From assembly GCA_019247865.1 (NCBI GenBank), contig JAFBAJ010000828.1:1-9510 (forward strand): 9,510 nt of DNA, read 5' to 3'. A program made the position numbers and the translations under genes. Shown one piece after another: positions 5,538 through 9,510 of the stretch (positions are counted from its first letter, which is position 1; every line of letters starts with the position of its first letter). The notes beneath the pieces were generated by a model. That model was not told where the DNA came from. It saw only the letters and a list, made by a program, of their open reading frames with translations, and searched no databases. The stretch is from Acidobacteriota bacterium (GTDB taxonomy: Bacteria; Acidobacteriota; Blastocatellia; Pyrinomonadales; Pyrinomonadaceae).

Positions 5538-6704
5538 TCAATCAAGCACGCGCGCGATGAGGCATTTGAGGTAATAGGTTTCGGGCACGCCGACGAGCAC
5601 GGGATGGTCGCGCGACTGCATGCGCTTTTCGACGAGCTGGATGCGGCGTCGCGCGTCCTGCGCGGCTTCCGACAGGATGCCGTGGAACAGCTCTTCGGAC
5701 ATGTGATACGAACAGGTGCAGGTGATGAGGTGCCCGCCCGGCTCGATGAGCTTCAGCGCGCGCAGGTTGATCTCCTTGTAGCCGCGCACGGCCGCGCGGA
5801 CGCTCGCGCGGTTCTTGGCGAACGCGGGCGGGTCGAGGACAATCGTCTCAAAGCTCTCGCGCGCGGACTCCATCTCGCGCAAAGCGTCGAAGACGTTCGC
5901 CTCGCGAAACTCTGCGTGGCGCGCGCCGTTCAGCTCCGCGTTGCGCCGCGCAGACGCGACGGCCTCCGCCGAGATATCAAGCCCGACGACGCTCTCGCAG
6001 TGCGGCGCGAGATGAAGCGCGAAGGCTCCGTTGAAGGTAAAGCAATCGAGCGCGCGCCCTTTGGCGACGGCGCGTGCGGCGAGACGGTTCTCGCGTTGAT
6101 CCAGAAACGAGCCGGTCTTCTGTCCCGCGAGCGGCGCGACCAGAAAACGCACGCCGTCCTGCTCGATCTCGAACTCTTCGGGCGCTTCGCCGTAGAGCAG
6201 CCCCGCGCGCGTCGGCAAGCCCTCCAGCTCGCGCACGCGCACGTCGTTCCGCTCGATGACGGCGCGCGGCGCGAACTCTTCGACGAGCAGCTCGACCAGC
6301 ATCCCTTTCAAAGCCTCTGTGCCCTGCGAGAGCGTTTGTAAGACCAGCACTTCTCCATACACATCCACGATCAGCGAAGAGAGCAGGTCGCCCTCTGAAT
6401 AGATGAGGCGATAGGCGTTCGTCCCCCTGCGAAAGCTCTCTCTGCGAGCCGCCGCCGCGCGCAGGCGTGCGCGCCACCACTCTCGGTCAATCGTCTCTTC
6501 GCGCGTCGTCAGCAGGCGGAGAGAGATCTCCGAGCGGTCGCTGTAGAGCGCCTGCCCGACGAAGCGCCCGCGCTCGTCGCGCACGCTCACCGTCGCCCCG
6601 CCCGCGCTCCCCGCAGCGTCCGCGACATCGCTTCGGTAAATCCAGAGATGGCCTTTGCGCGCGCGCTCCGCCCCGCGCTTGTTGACAATGATGCTGTCCG
6701 TCAT
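5538..6704 (-). CDS. rlmI: RlmI-type class I SAM-dependent 23S rRNA cytosine-C5 methyltransferase
   Basis: The 388-residue product has the length and three-part layout of RlmI/YccW proteins: an N-terminal PUA domain (about 1-70, with GHLWIYRSDV), a middle domain, and a Rossmann methyltransferase domain (about 185-388). Visible motifs are GQKTGSFLDQRENR (194-207) before the fold, the SAM-binding DCFTFNGAFALH (220-231), the acidic GLDIS (241-245), the DPPAFAK motif (291-297) and the CTCSYH motif (329-334) that holds the catalytic Cys. In E. coli this enzyme makes m5C1962 of 23S rRNA; other family members could use other positions, so the site is by homology. An in-frame TAA 13 bases upstream makes ATG 6704 the first possible start. 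No Shine-Dalgarno sequence is visible before it. The gene is divergent from the peroxiredoxin gene. Confidence 0.93.
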   Translation of the reverse strand: MTDSIIVNKRGAERARKGHLWIYRSDVADAAGSAGGATVSVRDERGRFVGQALYSDRSEISLRLLTTREETIDREWWRARLRAAAARRESFRRGTNAYRLIYSEGDLLSSLIVDVYGEVLVLQTLSQGTEALKGMLVELLVEEFAPRAVIERNDVRVRELEGLPTRAGLLYGEAPEEFEIEQDGVRFLVAPLAGQKTGSFLDQRENRLAARAVAKGRALDCFTFNGAFALHLAPHCESVVGLDISAEAVASARRNAELNGARHAEFREANVFDALREMESARESFETIVLDPPAFAKNRASVRAAVRGYKEINLRALKLIEPGGHLITCTCSYHMSEELFHGILSEAAQDARRRIQLVEKRMQSRDHPVLVGVPETYYLKCLIARVLD

Positions 6705-6877
6705 GTGCTGTTGAATTTAGCATAACTCATGTCAGCAGGCGGCACTGACTTGTGCTCTTTTTGTGCCTTTGGCGTGGAGCGCTTGAAATCGCTCAACGCA
6801 AAGTTGTACCCTTGCTGCAAGTTTTTCTGAAACAACTAAAGCTCTTTGCAAACCGAACCGGAAGAGGAGGAACTTTC
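6705..6877. promoter_or_regulatory. Divergent promoter region between rlmI and the peroxiredoxin gene
   Basis: This 173-base gap must hold the promoters of both divergent genes. TATGCT on the minus strand (6719-6724) is a possible -10 for rlmI but has no good -35. TTGAAA (6783-6788) is a possible -35 for the peroxiredoxin gene without a good -10. Neither is firm. Confidence 0.4.
6863..6870 (+). promoter_or_regulatory. Strong ribosome binding site of the peroxiredoxin gene
   Basis: AGAGGAGG ends 7 bases before ATG 6878. It marks that ATG as the start even though the frame is open from 6752. Confidence 0.85.
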
Positions 6878-7342
6878 ATGCCTGAAGTTGGAGAGATGGC
6901 TCCGGACTTCGAGTTGAAGAGCCACCTGGAGAAAGACAAGGTGGTGCGGCTCTCGGATTTTCGGGGCAAGCAGAACGTCGTGATGGCGTTCTACCCGCTG
7001 GCGTGGACGCCCGTGTGAACCGCGCAGATGCCTGCGTACGAGGCCGACCTCGAACGCTTCAAAGGCTACGATGCCCACGTGCTGGGCATCTCTGTCGACA
7101 GCGTCCCGTGTAACGCCGCCTGGGCGAAGAGCCTCGGCGGACTCTCGTATGATCTGTTGAGCGACTTTCATCCGAAAGGCGAAGTCGCCAAACAGTACGG
7201 CGCGTGGCGCGAGGCCGACGGCATCTCGGAACGCGCGCTGTTCATCGTGGATCAGGAAGGCAAGATCGCCTACAAAGACATCCACAACATCGCGGATCAA
7301 CCCGACAACGAAGATTTGTTCGAGGTGCTTCGCAAGCTGTAA
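6878..7342 (+). CDS. Peroxiredoxin selenoprotein, UGA (7016-7018) read as Sec47
   Basis: Reading through the in-frame TGA gives one 154-residue AhpC/TSA-family protein. These peroxidases reduce hydrogen peroxide, organic peroxides or peroxynitrite in the cytoplasm. The active-site pattern P-x3-T-x2-C is seen as Pro40-Leu-Ala-Trp-Thr44-Pro-Val-Sec47, so TGA sits exactly at the peroxidatic Cys. The N-terminal part has the APDFEL and [17 protein letters not shown] strands; after Sec come [27 protein letters not shown] with Cys78 as possible resolving residue, and Arg119 in SERALFIVD as the expected active-site Arg. The layout fits a BCP/AhpE-like type. A conventional gene caller would report a 47-codon fragment and a separate piece from 7028. 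Frame is kept without any indel and both sides are conserved, which argues against a pseudogene. A SECIS-like hairpin follows the TGA. Confidence 0.93.
7016..7018 (+). other. Selenocysteine codon (TGA) of the peroxiredoxin
   Basis: TGA replaces the peroxidatic Cys codon in a fully conserved active-site context. In many bacterial selenoproteins of this family Sec occupies this position. Confidence 0.92.
7022..7052 (+). promoter_or_regulatory. Candidate bacterial SECIS of the peroxiredoxin mRNA
   Basis: Two adjacent hairpins follow the TGA. GCGCAG (7022-7027) and CTGCGT (7032-7037) pair over 6 bp with one G-U. CGAGG (7039-7043) and CCTCG (7048-7052) pair over 5 bp. The second puts its loop 25-30 bases after the TGA, inside the range usual for SelB-binding elements. 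If its top pair opens, the loop reads GCCGAC with a leading G. Bacterial SECIS elements lie in the coding region just after UGA; which of the two hairpins is used is uncertain. Confidence 0.5.
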
Positions 7343-7376
7343 CCCACGGGCGCATGTTCAAGACGAGCCCACACCG

Positions 7377-7442
7377 GCGGGCTGAAGCGTGTCGGAAGGA
7401 TTGCTTCTGAGGAAGCCGCTCCTTTCAAAGCTTTCAGCCCGC
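7377..7442. repeat. Structured inverted repeat between the two selenoprotein genes
   Basis: GCGGGCTGAA (7377-7386) and TTCAGCCCGC (7433-7442) are perfect 10-bp arms. Inside them, AAGGA and TCCTT arms enclose GCTTC-TGAG-GAAGC, giving nested hairpins. It may terminate the peroxiredoxin transcript, structure the leader of the next gene, or be a dispersed palindromic repeat. No T-run follows. Confidence 0.55.
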
Positions 7443-7470
7443 AGGCGCTCTTTAGAAGACAGAAATTCCG

Positions 7471-8199
7471 ATGACTATTTCAAGAAAATGCGTGCCGTTC
7501 ACGCCCTTTGACGGCGAGCTCAAGCGAGCGACCATCGCCATCGTCACGGCGGGCGGCGTCCATCTCAAAAGTCAGGAGCCTTTTAACATCGCGGACGAGT
7601 TGGGCGACCTGACCTATCGCCTGATTCCGCCCGACGCGGAGTCGGAGCAGTTGATGGTCACGCATCATCACTACGATCACACGGACGCGGACGCAGACAT
7701 CAACGTCGTCTTTCCGCTCGACGTGCTGCGCGACCTGGAAGCGGAGGGCTTCATCGGCGGCATCGCGCGCAAGCATGTCGGCTATATGGGCTACACGATG
7801 CAGCTCAAGGCGATGTATGAGGGGACGGCGCGCGAGATTGCGAACGAGATCGACAGAGGTTCCAGAGCCGACGCGGTCGTGCTCACGGGCGGCTGACCAA
7901 ACGTCTGCCACCGCACGGTCGTAGCGGTTCAGCGCGAGATCGAGATGAAAGGCGTCCCGACGGTTCTGATCACCGTGAGCCCGGAAGTTTCGGGACAGAT
8001 GCGCCCGCCGCGCGCGCTCTATCCCAAAGGCTTCAAGATCGGCAACAGCCTGGGGCGTCCCGGCATGCGAGAGCTGCAACGCACAGTGCTGCGCGACGCG
8101 CTGACGATGCTGACCGAAAACACTCGACCCGGACAGGTCGTGACACGCGAATATCCGGACTACGGCGAGCAGTACGAGCCGCCAAAGGTCAGGCAGTAA
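7471..8199 (+). CDS. GrdB/PrdB-family selenoprotein (glycine/D-proline reductase selenoprotein B-like), UGA 7894-7896 read as Sec142
   Basis: Reading through the TGA gives one 242-residue protein, the usual size of PrdB and about half of GrdB. The family reduces C-N bonds of glycine, betaine, sarcosine or D-proline in Stickland-fermenting bacteria. Family signatures are the early VPFTPF, YRLIPPDA, then HHHYDHTDADADINVVFPLD leading into VLRDLEAEGFIGG, and VVLTGG just before the TGA. After it come PNVCHRTVVAVQREIEMKG and VPTVLITVSPE, so the active site is Sec142-x3-Cys146. The half downstream of the TGA stays in frame and conserved to the stop. Outside fermenting Firmicutes such proteins have no established substrate, and no PrdA- or GrdA-like partner is in this window, so a proline reductase label would be too strong. 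The start ATG 7471 fits the family but its binding site (AGAAGAC) is weak. The stop is 7 bases before the phosphofructokinase start. Confidence 0.92.
7894..7896 (+). other. Selenocysteine codon (TGA) of the GrdB/PrdB-like protein
   Basis: The TGA falls after VVLTGG, where family members carry their catalytic Sec (or Cys), and the protein continues in the same frame for 100 residues with family similarity. Confidence 0.92.
7910..7928 (+). promoter_or_regulatory. Candidate bacterial SECIS with GGUC apical loop
   Basis: ACCGC (7910-7914) pairs with GCGGT (7924-7928). Above a bulged A (7923), AC pairs with GT, leaving GGTC (7917-7920) as apical loop about 20 bases after the TGA. A bulge below a G-starting apical loop at this distance is the arrangement known for SelB recognition, and GGUC also occurs in the E. 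coli fdhF element. The fold was made by eye. Confidence 0.65.
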
Positions 8200-8206
8200 G
8201 AAGGAC

Positions 8207-9340
8207 ATGTATAAAACAATCGGCATTGTGACGGGCGGCGGTGACGCGCCCGGCTTGAACGCGGTCATCCGCGCGGTGGTCAAGACCGCCGTCGGCGAGT
8301 ACGGGATGCGCGTCATCGGCATCGAGGACAGCTTTGAGGGCTTGCTGGGCGCGCAGACGCGCACGCGCGAGCTGAAGCCGGAGCATGTGCGCGGACTGTT
8401 GCCGCGCGGCGGGACGATTCTCGGCACGCGCAATCGCGGCTGCTTCGTCGAGCGCACGGCGGACGGGCGTGTCGTCAAGCCGGAGGAGATCTATCAGGAG
8501 GCCATCGGCAATCTGCACCAGCTCGGCATCGAAGGTCTGGTCGTGCTCGGCGGAGAAGGCTCGCTCGCCATCGCCGCGGAGTTCGACCGCCTCGGCTTTC
8601 CGGTCATCGGCGTGCCCAAAACAATCGATAACGATCTGGCCTGCACGGAGCTGACGTTCGGCTTCGTGACGGCGCTCGACATCGCGACCGAGGCGCTGGA
8701 TCGCCTGCACACGACGGCCGAATCGCACGACCGCGTGATGATTCTCGAAGTGATGGGACGTCACACCGGCTGGATCGCGCTGCATTCGGGCATCGCGGGC
8801 GGCGCGGACGTGATTCTGATTCCCGAAATTCCTTTCACGATGGAGTCGGTCGCCGCGAAGATTAAGGAGCGCGACCGCTGTGGCTCGCAGTTTACGATCA
8901 TCGTCGCGGCCGAGGGCGCGCGCGAGACGACGGGCGAGCAGATTTATCAGGACAAGGGCGACGAGCAGCACGCGCCGCGACTCGGCGGCGTCGGCAACTA
9001 TTGCCGGATGGAGCTGGAGAGATTGACCGGCAAAGAGACGCGCTGCGTCGTGCTCGGACACTTGCAGCGCGGCGGTCGTCCGAACGCTTTTGACCGGATG
9101 CTTGCGACCAGCTTCGGCGCGTGCGCCGTGCGCGCCTTCGCAGAGGGCAAGCGCAGTGTGATGGTCGCGCTTCAGGCCGCGGACATCGTCACCGTTCCCA
9201 TCTCCGAAGCCATCGCCAGGATCAAATCTGTGCCGACCGACGGCCAGCTCATCAGCACGGCGCGCGCCACAGGCATCTCCTTCGGCGCGCCCAACGAAGA
9301 TTCCTACCACAACCACGGTCAAACAGAACCTTGTATTTGA
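8207..9340 (+). CDS. pfkA: 6-phosphofructokinase, group III-like, predicted ATP-dependent
   Basis: The 377-residue product is a PfkA-superfamily enzyme that phosphorylates fructose 6-phosphate to fructose 1,6-bisphosphate in glycolysis. It shows TGGGDAPGLNAVIRA (9-23) for phosphate binding, GTRNRG (73-78), GGEGS (115-119), PKTIDND (137-143) with the catalytic Asp141, EVMGRHTGW (181-189) and GHLQRGGRPNAFDR (284-297) for substrate binding. At the positions that separate phosphoryl donors, Gly118 (E. coli 104) points to ATP while Lys138 (E. coli 124) is the residue of PPi enzymes; Gly plus Lys together is known from ATP-using actinobacterial group III enzymes, so ATP is the better guess. The length exceeds the 320-residue E. 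coli type and fits the longer group. ATG 8207 has a modest AAGGA site and lies 7 bases after the selenoprotein stop, implying co-transcription. Confidence 0.95.
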   Translation: MYKTIGIVTGGGDAPGLNAVIRAVVKTAVGEYGMRVIGIEDSFEGLLGAQTRTRELKPEHVRGLLPRGGTILGTRNRGCFVERTADGRVVKPEEIYQEAIGNLHQLGIEGLVVLGGEGSLAIAAEFDRLGFPVIGVPKTIDNDLACTELTFGFVTALDIATEALDRLHTTAESHDRVMILEVMGRHTGWIALHSGIAGGADVILIPEIPFTMESVAAKIKERDRCGSQFTIIVAAEGARETTGEQIYQDKGDEQHAPRLGGVGNYCRMELERLTGKETRCVVLGHLQRGGRPNAFDRMLATSFGACAVRAFAEGKRSVMVALQAADIVTVPISEAIARIKSVPTDGQLISTARATGISFGAPNEDSYHNHGQTEPCI

Positions 9341-9427
9341 GTCTCAAGTCTCAAGTCCCAAGTCCCAAGTCAAAGACAGGTTGCTTTTGACTTGGGACTT
9401 GGGACTTTCTGACTTGTGACTTTTTTT
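9341..9427 (+). terminator. Long hairpin of 7-base tandem units plus T7, between convergent genes
   Basis: The arms 9353-9374 and 9386-9407 are exact reverse complements over 22 bases with an 11-base loop. The flanks 9341-9350 and 9411-9420 pair again with one mismatch. T7 (9421-9427) follows. Each arm is built of tandem CAAGTCC-like heptamers. It begins directly after the pfk stop and ends at the stop of the opposing gene, so it can serve both as terminator; the T-run favours the pfk side. Confidence 0.8.
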
Positions 9428-9510
9428 AAGCGACGTGATGCAGCTCTTCGATGAAGCTGAAGTCGAGGGAGCGTGTGCGTTCGGCGTGGTTGCTTTCGAG
9501 GCATTCGATG
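9426..9510 (-). CDS. C-terminus of a convergent gene, cut by the right edge
   Basis: A minus-strand frame is open from the window edge to TAA at 9426-9428 and ends IECLESNHAERTRSLDFSF followed by IEELHHVA. The 27 visible residues are charged and protein-like. The stop falls exactly at the foot of the bidirectional terminator, which supports a real gene end. Without the rest, the family cannot be named. Confidence 0.6.
   Translation of the reverse strand, partial: IECLESNHAERTRSLDFSFIEELHHVA

Noticed and set aside
7016..7018. TGA as a nonsense mutation or sequencing error making the peroxiredoxin a pseudogene
   Set aside because: The frame continues without shift, the stop sits exactly on the peroxidatic residue, the rest of the motif set is intact, and the next gene shows the same at its own catalytic site.
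7894..7896. TGA splitting a 141-residue protein from a separate 84-residue protein starting at 7945
   Set aside because: The two parts join into one family-length GrdB/PrdB-like protein, and the catalytic UxxxC site would be lost by the split.
7471..8199. Calling the gene prdB and inferring D-proline fermentation
   Set aside because: No prdA or other Stickland gene is visible, and the family also occurs in bacteria without that pathway.
8189..9322. Minus-strand open frame of 377 codons opposite pfkA, and one at 7480-8478
   Set aside because: They are Arg/Ala/Asp/Val-rich mirrors of real genes in a GC-rich genome, with no motifs of their own.

Overview
The window looks like a GC-rich bacterial chromosome segment with short operons, many small exported or membrane proteins and abundant intergenic hairpin repeats. 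The mix (TIGR02147-family regulator, zinc-ribbon membrane protein, serine hydrolase fused to TPRs, and UGA-decoded selenoproteins of the peroxiredoxin and GrdB/PrdB families) points to an Acidobacteriota-like lineage, perhaps Blastocatellia. That placement is inference; no rRNA or other marker is present.

Left part (1-2806) is mostly minus strand: a possible partial gene at the edge, a tiny secreted Arg/His/Lys-rich protein (294-512), a 33-bp perfect inverted repeat (799-878), a secreted SxxK serine hydrolase with C-terminal TPRs (883-2370), and a 120-residue membrane protein shaped like a 2TM ion channel (2444-2806). Across a divergent promoter region lies a zinc-ribbon two-TM protein (2931-3434) with a terminator, then a TIGR02147-type regulator (3511-4128), apparently leaderless, followed closely by a VOC/glyoxalase-fold protein (4149-4508).

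The middle (about 4511-5030) is a gene-free block made of two families of 31-36-bp tandem repeats plus a 104-bp hairpin, bounded by imperfect 17-bp inverted ends. It is followed by a secreted NTF2-like protein (5051-5530), convergent with an RlmI-type rRNA methyltransferase (5538-6704, minus).

The right part is the most interesting. Two neighbouring genes each carry one in-frame TGA exactly where the family has its redox-active Cys/Sec: a peroxiredoxin (6878-7342, Sec47) and a GrdB/PrdB-family selenoprotein (7471-8199, Sec142). A hairpin follows each TGA at bacterial SECIS distance, and the second has a GGUC apical loop. Seven bases after the second selenoprotein starts a group III-like 6-phosphofructokinase (8207-9340), so a selenoprotein and a glycolytic kinase probably share a transcript. 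A long hairpin with a T-run separates pfk from the C-terminus of a convergent gene cut by the window edge. The cell must encode selA, selB, selC and selD elsewhere; none is in the window.
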